Assembly: GCA_905250885.1 (NCBI GenBank)
Contig: CAJNOQ010000185.1
Location: 1 to 64,000, forward strand
Direction of reading: 5' to 3'
Length of the DNA: 64,000 nucleotides
Origin: Didymodactylos carnosus
Lineage: Eukaryota; Rotifera; Eurotatoria; Philodinida; Philodinidae
This document shows positions 48,110 through 60,930 of this stretch, piece after piece. Made by a program: the position numbers and the translations under genes. Under the pieces are notes generated by a model. The model did not search any database and was not told where the DNA came from. It worked only from the letters and a program-made list of their open reading frames with translations. Positions within the stretch are counted from its first letter, which is position 1, and every line of letters starts with the position of its first letter.

Positions 48110-51100
48110 CTACAAGTCGGATAAATTATTCAATAGGAGTTTATTTTTATCGTCTTTATGATGATAATAATCCGCGTCATTGTTGCTACTATTGGATTTT
48201 GATAATATATGAGGTTGATCGACTTGTCTTGGTTTTAATACTCCACGAAAATCGACTTGCTGTGTTTCGAGAATTTTCTTTTTGCTTAATGTTTGTCCAC
48301 TACTCAAATCTTGTCCAGTTTTTCGTAATAGTACACGAAATGAAAAACGGGGTAGTGTATCAGTACAATGCGTTGAAGTCTCAGTGACTTTTTCTTGAGA
48401 ATGTGTAGAATAGTCTGTTGGACATGAATAAATTGTTGTTGTAGTTTGAGGCTGATATGTAGATATATGACGAATATTTGATTGTTGAATGTGATTGAGA
48501 TGAGTATGTGACATGGATAGAGGTTTCACTAATGGCAAACGTGGATGATGTTGTGATATGAATTGATGCCTGAGAATATTAGCTCCACCAACATTATTTG
48601 AACGTGGAGCTAAATGATGATGTTGTTGAAGAAATCGTTTGTTCGAATTATTTCCTTGAATATGTTGACGTTGGTATTCTTGAACAGCTGCTAGAACGGC
48701 AACAGATGCATGTCCATTACGAGGCATATCACCACCATGGATATACACATTATTTAACTTCGGTGATGATACAGAATTTGATGGTGTTTGAAGAATTGGT
48801 AACGGTGATAGAGGGATATTACGTGACGAGGGAATAAAATGAGGTGAGATAGCATTTGCTGCTCGAACAAATTTTTCTCGGACTTGAACAAAATTAGATA
48901 TTGGCATTGATGATCGTGCATGATATCCAACTGTCGAATCATTTTCTGTTTGACGTTGATTAATCAATATCGGCGACGTTATACGATTTTCAGTTGTATT
49001 ACGCACAACCGAAGTCACAGGGGGATATTTCGGAGCATGATTTATAGCATGTTGACCGTTGCTAGTCATTAACATAGGACCGTGTGATTTCTCTTCATAA
49101 TCCATATCTTGTTTCTGTTTTAGTGTACTTATTTGTGACGTCTGTTGAAATTTGATATATTGAGAATCTTTTATAACATTGGAAGATGAACTATTGTCAT
49201 TATCTCTATCTGATATTGTGCCAGAAAATAATCTCAATTGAGAAAACAACGGTGAGGATGGTGGTGGTGGAAAAAAATTGTTTCCATATATTTTATTATT
49301 GTTATTGTTTGATTTCACCATCGCATTAAAATTACTTTTAACAATTTTTGAATAAAATTCACTATTAATCAGCTCAATTTGTTGTAAAAAGCATAATATT
49401 TGTGTTTGTAAACGTTGTTTATCCATCAGTAATTCATTGAATGCTTTACGTACAACATGCATACGATATGTTTTTTGAATGATAATGGCTGCATGAATAT
49501 TTTCTTTTCGATAATATTTATTTCGTTGTAAATATCCACGAAAACACGATTGTATTCGTAAAACAGCAGAATGAAAACGATCATTGTCTAACACTAGTTG
49601 ACGTCGCTGAGCATCAGTTAATTTTTCATCATGAATTGATACGTATTCACAAACAGCATGTGAATTGATGACTGATTCCTAGGAAGAGAAAATATCGTAG
49701 TGTAATTTTTATAATAAATTAGAAATTCTAATTATTTTGATATTCTTTCAACCTACTGATGATTGTAATAAATCATGTTGTTCATTAAATTTTTTTTGTT
49801 GACGTAATTCTTTTACAAGTGATTCGTGTTGATATTTTTGTTTTCGTTTTTTTAAATTATTTTTTGCTTGTTTCATACGTACATACGATTGAATTGTTAC
49901 AACGGCTTTTACCATATCAGAATACATACGTGTTAATTGTTCAGCATGATAATATTTTAAAAATACTTTTGTTTTACCTAAAAGTACACATAAAAAATCA
50001 ATCATATAAACTTTTGAGATAGATAGTTACCAAAAATTCTACGTACCTATTACCCAATTATGCAATTTTAATTCATGTAGAATATTTTCACAACTTTCTC
50101 GACATACAGGTAATTCGATTGTGGCTGGATAGACGAGTAGAGAATAACGTTGAATAAAATTTGCAAATGGTATACGATGTGAAAAACCGTAACGACGTAT
50201 TTTTGTTGCTAAAAATATTTTTAAAAAAGAAGATTTAATATTATATTTCATAATATTGAAATATGTCTTACTAACCTGCTAATATTCCACTATATTTTAA
50301 TTGTTGTAAAACTTTTTGAGCATCAAAATAACCGGGTACACGATCATTATTTGGCTTAAAACATCGGACAAATCGTGGCGCTCCACTAACCATTTTTGAT
50401 AATAGATCCATTAATGAATATCGAAAATAGGTACTAACGGTGGCTTGTACACGATTATGACTAGCACTCATTGGTATCAATGTTTTTGGAACAATTTGAA
50501 TATCATCACCACCATTTGGTGTTTCTAATCCCAAAAATGATGTTGTACAACTACTAACACCATTCGTTTCACTCCCTACTGCTGAACTTTCAGCCAAAGT
50601 ACCTGTTTTTGTTAATGGTAATTGAAATAATGAACTAACAAGTTGTACATCAGATTGTCGTAATACTTGAATAATTTCTGGTGCTAAATAATCACGATTT
50701 TTTTCTAAAAATCCTCGAGCATCATATTGTACTTGACCAGCAAAATGTATGATAGAAAATGATGGAATTGATTGTAAAGTAGATGATGATGAGGACGCTG
50801 AATGTTGAGAACTGGCTGAAAAACTTGATTTTGAACGTATATATGATGTTGAATGCATATTTGAATTTAATTTATCAACAAGTGTATAATCAGTTGCTTT
50901 TGGAAATCGACTCTCTTCATCAATTAAAGCTAATATACCAACCTATTCGAAGTGAAAGAAAAAGAAAATTAATTAAAATAAATTGAATAATAATTGTTTC
51001 TATTACTTACTGGTTTATTCAAAAACATATCTAATAAGGGTCGATTATCATAGAATGTAAAGTCCATTTTTGATGATATAGACATTATATTTAAATTTTC

Positions 51101-54100
51101 ATTTATATACTCTTGTTTTTCCCATGCAAATACGTGTTGATTAAAATAATATTGAATTTGTTCATTAGCAATATTAATACATAATTGTTCAAATGAATTT
51201 GTTGAAAAATTTTCAAAACCAAATATATCTAGAATAGCTATTTTAAATGCCTTATTGTCTTCATCAGTTGTTGCTTTATTAGAATTATTATTATTATTTT
51301 GAACAAATTTTTCTAATTTTATTTCATTTTGTTTTTTATTAACTTTTGTATCATATAATAATGGTCCTGATATATTATTTGAAGATAGATAATGTTTTGT
51401 ATTGTTTTCAACAGTTTTTTTTCTCATAGCCAAATTTATTTCACTTGTAGTTTTTCCATTAGTTTTAATTAAACCATTACTTCCATTAAAATGACCATGA
51501 AAACCATTTCCATTAATGACAGTTGGTTTCATCAATGATTGTTTCTTTTCAGCAATTTGAATCCAATTTGATGATGATGAGGCACGATTACTATTTTTTG
51601 ACCAATTTTCAATTAAATTTTTAACCGTTGTATCTTCATGATTTGATGTGAGTATGACTTTTGTTTTTTGTGGTGATGGTGTTGCTGCCTTAGATGAATA
51701 ACTTGTTGTAGTTGTAACAGTTGTATTATTATTGTTATTACAATTTAAATTTTCACTAGAAATTGGTGAAAAATAATAAATATCATCTGTATGTATAATG
51801 TGTTTTGTCGCACATTTAAGTTCATCAAGAGTTTGACGCATCGCATAACGTGTAATTAATGGTGGTTCATCTATTGTGTGTTGGCCAGCAAATGTTTTTA
51901 ATAATGAACAATTATTATCATATTTAATGTAACATGTTGATTCAGCATCATCACTAACACTATTCTGTTCATCTACTTCACTATCATCATTATTATTATT
52001 ATTATTATTACAATTTTCATTGTATACAAATAGATCATCATTGTGAGTAGTTGATTTTGTTGTTTTAACCGTTGCTGCTTCTGCTGACGATGATGATGGT
52101 GTAGGAGCTAATAGAGCTGATATTTTATTAACAATCCATGAGAATAGACGATTATATAATGCTTTAGCCATTGCATCTCTAGTTGATTGACTTTCTTGCA
52201 ATGTTGTTGATCGAGAAATTGTTTCACCTCGCGTAACGATATTACATGTAGTCAATGCTAAATCAAATTCATTTACATCGAGACCAAATAGTTGACTAAC
52301 AATATTTAATAAATGTTTATCGGTTAAACAGGTTTTTCCATCAATAAAATGTCCTTCATTTTGATGAAAACAAAGATTACCTAAGAAAAACAAAGCAAAA
52401 TAATTATGAATATCATATAATGTTCAGAATACTTTTAAAAACTAATCATTATCGTCATCATCTTACCCAAATGTAATAATCCAGCTAATATACGATAAAT
52501 TGATCGAACTTCATCATATTTAAATCCAATTATTTCAAAACATTTTTCAATTGCTAAAAATTTTGATTTAAATCCGTTTGAAAAATCGATATCATCTAAT
52601 AATCCTGTACTCAAATAACGATATGTTTGATTTGTTGATAAAAAATAAGTATTTTCATTATCTGTATTCATCGTAGTTGACGAAGATGCCAAACCATAAT
52701 ATAAATAATAGAATATATGAAAATTTCTTTCTGCTTGACCTTGATTAACAACACGTGTTTTTTCTAATAAATATTCAGATAAACATGCACCTGTAACACG
52801 TCCATTTTTTGTAAATAACATTTCTAGATATTTTCCAAAACGAGATGAATTATCATTAATAATTGTTTTAGCATTTCCAAATGCTTCAATTAATGGATTT
52901 ATTTGTAAAATTTTTTCTTGTAATGATTTATTTGGCGCACCACCAAGAAATGTTAACTGTTTGACAATAAAATTAGCCGATTGAGTTTTTCCTAAATTTT
53001 TTAAAAAATTACAAATTTAAAAAAATTTGAAAATTTTTTTTGTAAAATTTAATTTACCTGATCCACTTTCGCCTGATATAACGATACATTGATTTTCAAG
53101 ATTATGTAACATTGCCTGATATGTAAAATCAGCTAATGCATAAATATGAGGTGGTTGTTCAGATTTAATACTTGAACGATAACGTAACATCATATCTTTT
53201 CCATAGATTGGTAATGATCGAAAAGGATTAACAGCCTATAAAAAATAAACAAATGCGTAAGTTAATTCAAACTAATTGATGTAATAGATTATAATTATTT
53301 CTTACGTACAACAAGAATATCGCCGATATATGTATAAATTTGATTTGATAAAAATCGATTATACATACAAGTAATGATACTTTGTTCATCAAATGTTTCC
53401 AATTGTGCTAGATCATCAGTGGCTGATGTTGTCCAAGTTAATGATGATAATAGAGGCGGTTGAACAAAAGTATTGGATGAATTAATCGGATAATTCGAAT
53501 CATAGGTTGAATTATAAACATTTGTCATTTTCTGATTATCTTTTTTTGGTGAAGGATGATGAACGATCGTATCTTTTGTGATTAAATTATTTTCATGTAA
53601 ATAAAATGTTGGATGAGATTCATGCGATGGATTCGATTGATGAATAATATCAATCAAACCGATTTGCGTTGGGTAATGGATATCATTTGAACTTCCATTA
53701 ATAATGGGCTAAAAGAACAATTATTTTAGATATTTGGATTTAGTAATATAAACATATTTAAAGATTTCATACTTGTACTGGACGTTGTGATACTATTACT
53801 TTGGAGTATTGTTGTTGATCTCGACGTGACTGTGATTTTCTTTTTGATTTGTAAAAAGGTGCCGATTTTTGCACAATTCCATTGTATGGTGAATGATTTT
53901 CTCCGTTTTCAGGTGGTGGAGGTGCCAGTCGTTTTATGTGTTGTTGTTCTAATTGATGTGGGGGTTGATAAGATCTTTTAATAATCTGATGTTGCGACGA
54001 TTGCTCAATTTTATTTGACAAATGATCTGACTGAGCGTAATAAAATGAAGTAGACACTGGTGGCGTTGGTTGCTGTTGTAAAGGTGTAAATGTATCGAGT

Positions 54101-55607
54101 TTCCCTCGTATATGCCCGTTTTTAACACCACATGTTTCTCGACATGACTTTTTCGCACACAAATCATAACATGGCTTATATTTTTGTATCAAATAGACAA
54201 TATGACGACGCAATTCTAACTCATCAGATGATATTTTTGTGATGAACAGATGATTGAGTAATTGTGCTGCAGTCGGGCGTGTTTCAAAATCTTTAATTAG
54301 ACATTGTCGAATAAAATCATTGTATTCGATAGACCATTCATTTGGATAATGGAGTGTTGGTGGTGGACTACGTGGTATCGTAAACAGAGCTCTCATGGGA
54401 TGTAATTCTGCTAATGGTGGCTCACCTAAATGAGAAAAATATTTTGATAGGATAAAAACGCAATATCGAGAAAATGCGTTAAAATAATCCAAAAAAGTGA
54501 TGTTTTTACCTTCAGCAATTTCTATAGCTGTAATGCCTGTACTCCATACATCGGCTCTCGTATCATAATCATATTCCATTTGTCTTTCACAGGCAATAAC
54601 TTCTGGTGCCATGAAAAATGGTGTACCAACACTTGTATTTCGTCTTCCGTTGCTTATATTCACATAAGCTGATACTCCAAAATCTATTAATTTTATGTGT
54701 CCATCATGTGTAATGAGTATATTGTGTCCTTTAACATCTCGATGAATAATTTGGTGAGTGTGCAAATGATGTAAGGCTTTTAGTGTTTCACGTAAGATAT
54801 ATGCAATAATACATTCATCCAGGCGTTGATTCGCTTTCAATAATGATTTAGCTAGATCAGTAACACTGCCGCTTGTACATAATTCCATGACAAGCCATAA
54901 TTGATCAAATTGGATTGTATTATTAACACAACTATTCATACTATACAAATCCTGATCATTTTGAGTCGTCGTAGACGACGATAACTCATTGAACGAAACA
55001 TTTTGATCTAATACGGGCTGTAAACGTTTGTAATAAGCACCATAAAATCGACAAATATTTGAATGTGTAGATAATTCTAATAAAACACGATATTCTTGTT
55101 CAATTTCTTCCATTACTTCATTGGTCGGATTCATTATTTTTACAGCGGCATACTCACCAGTGCGTATATTTCTAGCCTGAAATATGAACATTTAGCCAAA
55201 ATTAGGTAACGCTGGTATCGTCTGATCCTAGTAAACTTATTTAACTATTAGGAACTCATCTGCAAGTATGAATGATTATAAATATTACTTAAAATAACAC
55301 ATACTCTAAAAACTTCTCCATATGTTCCGTCACTAATGTATTCTAATAATTGCCATTCACGAGCTGGAGATGGTAGTTCATCGAGTTTCAAGAAATTACG
55401 TGTTTTTGTTGTCTTTTGTTGATGTGATAAGGTTGTTTGTTCTTGGCGTGATGGATGTCTTGAACGAGGCGGTATTGGTGGTACTTGATTTTCAATTGGC
55501 GGTAGAGGTGGTGATATGGGTGGAGAAGGAACCATCAGAGTGTAATGTCTTTTTTGCAATGTATGATTGCTGTATACGGTGTTATTCGTTTGTACGACAT
55601 GTGGCAT
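48110..55607 (-). CDS. class III myosin (NINAC/Myo3-type kinase-motor protein)
   Basis: Actin motor with an N-terminal kinase; in other animals it acts in photoreceptors and stereocilia. Exons (minus): 55607-55305, 55176-54510, 54425-53773, 53708-53310, 53235-53058, 52991-52467, 52380-51011, 50942-50276, 50208-50047, 49977-49757, 49678-48110; phases close, 2237 aa. Kinase: Gly loop [13 protein letters not shown]-type lysine in [33 protein letters not shown] and [12 protein letters not shown], so it looks catalytically complete. Motor: [14 protein letters not shown]-loop, [10 protein letters not shown] switch I, DIFGFENF switch [12 protein letters not shown] and the converter. At least three IQ-like motifs follow ([35 protein letters not shown]), then a long disordered tail. 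About 290 residues of Asn/Thr/Ser-rich sequence (around 52110-51250) are inserted between SWIVNKI and [13 protein letters not shown] second, Ser-rich insertion lies after LNSNMHS. Which Myo3 subtype it is cannot be said. Confidence 0.94.
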
Positions 55608-56751
55608 TATAATTCATTTAGCATCCATAAATTAATGAAATTTAGTTAGAAAAAAAATAAGAGATGTTACGAAGTTATTTAGTCCAAATAAAAATACGAC
55701 GAAGGAAATAGTAAGTGCACAAAAGAAATAGCCGGAAATCGTTCAAAAAGAATAACAAAAAGAATTAGAACAGTGCAAGTCAATGTTAAAAATCGACACC
55801 CAATTCTATCGACAAAAATAGAACACACGTATCTTCTATCTCTTTTTTTTTTAACGTTTACTTAAGTCGAGCTCTTTCCAGGAAGTTTTGTCAACAAGGA
55901 TACACCTAATGGTCAAACTAATTAATTGTAATAGAACGCGTAGACAGATTAAACATGACAGTTGAACATATTCATAGAAGAAAAAAGAGAAATAGAAAAC
56001 TCTGACCAACAACACAAGCGATAAGTTGTGTTAAATATCATCAGTAGACAATAACAATATAAAGTCATGATTATTTTAATCATCGCTTCTCATAGCTTAT
56101 GAAGATATTAGTATAAATTCTGTGTAGATAGAATCCATGTTTAAACATGAGAAAAGTGATTATATAGAGAAGTAGAGACAGATTACATTGAATGGAAGAT
56201 TAGTTGATGAACAACTAAATAACAAATCAATTAAATTTATTGCAAAAAATAACAATCATCAAATAGTAGGTATCATTAATAAATTTGACACCAATTTCAC
56301 AAGACCGTTCCATCGCTGAACACAATGAAAAAAGCTTGAATAAATAGAAATCGGTTCCAAACAATCCAATTCTTGTCAAATACAATTTATATAATCAAGC
56401 AATTTACAGTTAATCATTAGATCTCTAAAAAGTCCTTTAAGAAAGAATGCTAAAACTTAATTTTTATTTGAAATAGTGATTGAATCGCACGGCTGCTCAT
56501 AGTTATCTCATTAAATATAATTTAGAAAACGAATTCATTAATTTTTCTCAAGCCAGATTTTCGATTCGAGTCTTGTTATGCCGTAGATCTAAGAGATTAT
56601 ATGTAAAACGAAACTTAATTGAATTTTCGTCTCAGAGATTAATACAATCATTTTAATTACAATAACAGACAGACTGCGGAGATGGATCTTAAAAACCATC
56701 TGTGCTTTTAAATCCGAATAGGCGGCAGAAATCGATCTGATAGGTTTATCG
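55608..56751. other. divergent intergenic region upstream of myosin III
   Basis: AT-rich DNA between the myosin start and the small gene on the other strand. It should hold both promoters. No repeat, RNA gene or defined regulatory site was recognised. Confidence 0.5.
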
Positions 56752-57460
56752 ATGAAATATAACAGAAAAGTACACAAAACATTTCCGCTTTCTCCACGTA
56801 TCGTAGCACAAGTTGCAAGTGTGCCTGGTGAGTCACGAGAAAGATTTGTAAATCTATTGTCCATTTCTGAAAATAAGATGAATGAACAAAACGCTTATAA
56901 CTCCGGAACGAAAAGACCTAGAGACCTGCAGTTTTCACCGGCGAAAAGAGCAGCTCGTGGGACGTTTATTCATATAGAAGGTAAATTTTTCCGAAGAGGT
57001 TTTCCAGGCAGACCTCATCCGGTAAAACCCGTAGTACCTCAAAATTAGTCGACAATAAAACTTTTTTTCGATTACTCTAGTGGTAAAAGGCGTCCTGTTC
57101 CTAGATCTGAAAGAATGAGGTCCATATCTCTTAAGGGGTCGGAGATACAGCCATTTTCCTGAGACGCATCTGCAGGGAAAACTTAAGGACAGAATAGAGA
57201 AAAAAAGGTTGATTCATAGGTTATCGACTACGTTGATCATCGTGGCAATCTTTATTTCAGGTCTGTTTAGTTTCTCAGGCCCAAGCGTTTAAAAAATTCG
57301 GATTAGAGATGCCTGAGTTTCATTCGGGAAATCAAAAAATAGAAAGTAGGTACATTTTCCTATTTATTGAGAGTGCATTTATGCAGATGAATATGTTGAA
57401 AATGAAATTGAACCAGATTTGCTAGATACTGATAGTGAGTGTAGTGATGAGGAAGAGTAA
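56752..57460 (+). CDS. small three-exon gene, unknown protein with basic middle and acidic tail
   Basis: Exons 56752-57021, 57279-57345 and 57387-57460 join in phase to give 136 aa. The second intron is only 41 bp, typical of this genome. The N-terminal half contains PLSPRIVAQVASVPGESRE and a basic patch (TKRPRDLQFSPAKRAARG) that could serve as a nuclear-localisation or nucleic-acid-binding segment. The C-terminus is strongly acidic (DLLDTDSECSDEEE, then stop). No domain was recognised. Support comes from the matching splice phases and a coherent charge pattern. The donor after HP at 57021 was chosen because the alternative at 56983 breaks the phase. It could instead be part of a larger gene or an element-borne protein. 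Confidence 0.5.
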
Positions 57461-59229
57461 AGTCTTTGTGTGAACTTTTTACTGTAAATAGAAACTTATT
57501 GAAGTTAAATAAATACATCGATAAACACATGCAAATTATAGGTATCTTCAAACTAGTGCACTCACAATAAATCCATGTAGAAAGTAAATACTTACAATAA
57601 ATTTGTCTTTATACTTGCGAAGGTCTCAAAATGTGAATTGGTCTATAGAAAAATTGTTAAATAATAATTTTAGTAGTCATCTTAATGACTCGCAGATTCT
57701 CTCATTGCTATTTCTTTAAATATAACGGAAGGTAATGAGCTAGTTGCTCGTCACCTTTCGAAGGTAGGTTTCACTTTTGAACTTTGAAGATACGAGATAT
57801 TTGAGTCTAATTATTGTAGGAATCATTCATTGGTTATATGACGGATGAGATCGTTGATGATAATGTCATCATCCATGTTTGAAGTGAGCTTTGTGTTCTT
57901 GGCTTGGGGGATAGGAAATATATGAATATTNATTGCTATTTCTTTAAATATAACGGAAGGTAATGAGCTAGTTGCTCGTCACCTTTCGAAGGTAGGTTTC
58001 ACTTTTGAACTTTGAAGATACGAGATATTTGAGTCTAATTATTGTAGGAATCATTCATTGGTTATATGACGGATGAGATCGTTGATGATAATGTCATCAT
58101 CCATGTTTGAAGTGAGCTTTGTGTTCTTGGCTTGGGGGATAGGAAATATATGAATATTTGTATATACCATTCATGAGGGATATGATAAATTGCATTGTGC
58201 AACATGATTTTACCATGTATGTGAGAGGGGATGTGATTGTAAACTTAAAAGTTGCAAGAATTTGGATAAAGGCTGGGCGACACTATTGGTTAGTGACTAA
58301 CTTTTCGAATATGTTGTTCGAAAGAGTAAAGTCTCAGCTTACGAGGATCTGATCAAATTGGTTTATTGTATTGTGTTTCGTTTTTATGGCCACAACCTGT
58401 GTAGAAAATGTACATCTGGGTAATACCTCTTGCATCCATTGAAGAATTTATCTTACGAGTTTTTATTAAAATAAATAAAGTTTAGACAGATTGACTGTGG
58501 TGAATGCCTAACATTCGCCGTACTTGACAATGCTGTACCGAAGTAGGAAAGGAAAGTCATTATTGTGCTTTCGTTCAGCTGAGTAGATTCGTTCATACCC
58601 GAATGTTGCGGTCTGATATGATCGTTGTTTTGCTTTCGTTGCTGATGTAAATTATTTTTACTTTCCAGTGCTTAATCACCTAGAGAAAGAGAGTTTTCTA
58701 TGGCATTAGTTCAAGCTGTCGCTCACCATTTAGATTAAACGATATGCCAATATGCAAAAATGCATGATAATGATACTGTGAATAATAGTTAGGTGCTGAT
58801 AATCTGAAGTATATCAGATAATTTTTGGTATACATCCGATGGATTTTCGAACATAAATTATTAAGCCGAAACCTATCGCTACAAGTATGATTATTTGTAC
58901 CACAAAACTTGATGTGATAGCCGTGCCTGTATGCATTTGTATGTTAAATACTGATTTTTTTCTTATATTGTCGTAAAAATTTAATTAAAAAAGTCGTAAA
59001 AATCTATCATGACACCATTCCACGCGAGACGGATACTAATGATAACGGTTGTATTAGTCTTTTTTTCTTAAACGTTGAATTAAATTCCGTACACCTAACG
59101 TTATGACTCTCGATAATCTAAATATCTGCAGCGTGGTTCGTACAACTTTAGTAAATAATTAATGTTCATTTATTTCACTAGAAAAACTTTGTTGTAAAAT
59201 ACTGTATAAACGCCGTTCGTAAACGCGTT
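57461..59229. other. intergenic, includes an assembly join
   Basis: Holds the 227-bp duplication around N57931 and AT-rich DNA without a recognisable gene. An open frame from 58158 to 58352 (64 codons) starts exactly at the end of the duplicated block and has no domain. Confidence 0.5.
57704..58158. repeat. exact 227-bp duplication flanking a single N (assembly artefact)
   Basis: 57704-57930 and 57932-58158 appear identical over their whole length and are separated only by the one ambiguous base at 57931. Both begin ATTGCTATTTCTTTAAATAT and end GGAAATATATGAATATT. Identity in a region of otherwise diverged repeats, with N exactly between, is what results when overlapping contig ends are joined without merging. 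Confidence 0.92.
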
Positions 59230-60930
59230 TTTTAAAGTCGAGATTGTTACATGGGCAGTGTTAGCGGCTTTTTTAGAATTTTCTAAAGCATTTGACAAGG
59301 TGTCTCATGTCGGGCCTCTCCTGAAACTACAATATAAAGGTATTCCGAATGATCTTATCCATTGGTTTAGAAGCTATCTAACGAACAGACAAATAGTTAC
59401 TATGTTTGATGGTACTACTTTGGATTCCCTGCCTGTTTCTTGTGGTGTTCCACAGGGATCAGTCCTGGGTCCTCTCCTCTTTTTAATATTTATCGATGAT
59501 CTTCCCCTGGGATTAACTTCTACCTGTAAATTGTTTGCTGATGACGTATCACTGTATGTTGAAGCGGATGACTTAGGGAGAGCTGTCTCTGCTATGAACG
59601 ATGATTTGGACAGAATCAATCTTTGGTCTAAGCAGTGGTCTCTACCACTAAATATTAATAAGTATGTCACGTCACCATGTTATTTTTCCATGATAAAACC
59701 CTAATTCCTGCTTCTTCCTTGTTTATTGATAATATAGAACTAGAATATGTTGGGAAACACGTTCACTGGGGTGTGACGTTGAAATCAAGGTTAGACTGGT
59801 TGCCTCATATCAATAATATTCGCACTAAACTACTGCACGTAGTCGGTTCAATGAAATATTTGAGCAGACGTGTTTCCCGTCAAACCTTGGTCTCCGTCTA
59901 CCATGCGTTTGTTCTTAGTGTTATTAACTACGAACTTCTTATCTATGGGGGGGAAAAGTACTACAAATATCATTCGCTTGAACCAAATTCAGTATCAAGC
60001 AGGTCTTGCTGCTTCGGGTGCGATGCGAGGGACATCTCTGAGTAAAATTCTTCTAGATCTTGGATGGCTCTCTATTTCACAACTTTTATATGTACGCTGC
60101 ATGTGTTTATTTCACAAAATTATGCATTGTAGAATGCCTTCTTATCTTACTGAGTTGTGTTCTAATCGCAATCACCATTCCTGTAACACCAGAAGCTCTG
60201 CTACTAAAAATGCTCCTATTTTTCTCAGAGATCGTGCTCTTCTTGAAAAATGAAAAAACATTTATACGTGAAGGTAGTCAACAGTGGAATATGCTGCACG
60301 ACAATGCTAAACAATTGCACCGTCTAAAAGACTTTAAATGTTACCTAACTTCTCAATATGTTCAACCTTTTCATATTCCTCTAGTGCAAGATCGTTCTCT
60401 TGAAATTCACCATACACGCTGTAGACTAGATTTTCCTCAGTTAAATGCACCTCTTTTCACTCATGTCTTAGCACAGTCCTCGGCATGTAACTGTGGAACT
60501 GATAAGGAAACAATAAAACACGGTTTTTTGGAATGTATTGATTATGAAGAGCAGCGACAGGATGTTTCAACAGATACGCGGTATTATAAATTCCCCTATT
60601 AATTTAGATCACATACTACTCCACCATTACTCTATCTGCGTATTGAATACAGATGACCTATTATCAATTTTTAATTTTATTCTTCAATATATTCGTTCAA
60701 TCAAACGCTTTGATTGACTTGATATCTTCTTGTATTGTTTGTTCTTACACAGTGTCACATGGATGGAGTTCTCTCTGATACTCAAATTTCTCTATCTCTC
60801 TCATCACCATCTCTAATTTTTTTGCTTTTTACTCTCTTATCTATTTTATTAATGTTTCATTTTTATTTCAATTTGCCTGCTCTTTTTATCTGTTATTTGT
60901 TGCTGTTGGCGTTAAATAAAGTTTGATTAT
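59230..60930 (+). mobile_element. decayed, 5'-truncated LINE with reverse-transcriptase domain
   Basis: From 59258 the sequence encodes the middle and C-terminal part of a LINE reverse transcriptase: FSKAFDKVSH, HWFRSYLTNRQ, CGVPQGSVLGPLLF, and the catalytic box LFADDVSLY (the usual [FY]xDD as FADD). It continues with thumb-like sequence and the C-terminal LEIHHTRCRLD...CNCGTDKET cysteine motif, then LDHILLHHYSI before a stop near 60720. Reading frame shifts occur several times (near 59670, 59960, 60250 and 60560), so it is inactive. The 5' endonuclease part is absent. The 3' UTR is T-rich and ends near AATAAAGTTTGATTATAAAT. The RT motifs suit the Jockey/CR1/I group. The fragment at 30030 is a relative. 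Confidence 0.87.

Noticed and set aside
48598-48837. open frame on the plus strand within the myosin tail exon
   Set aside because: Antisense shadow of low-complexity myosin tail coding sequence.
58158-58352. 64-codon open frame after the N
   Set aside because: It starts at the edge of the artefactual duplication, has no domain and no splice support.
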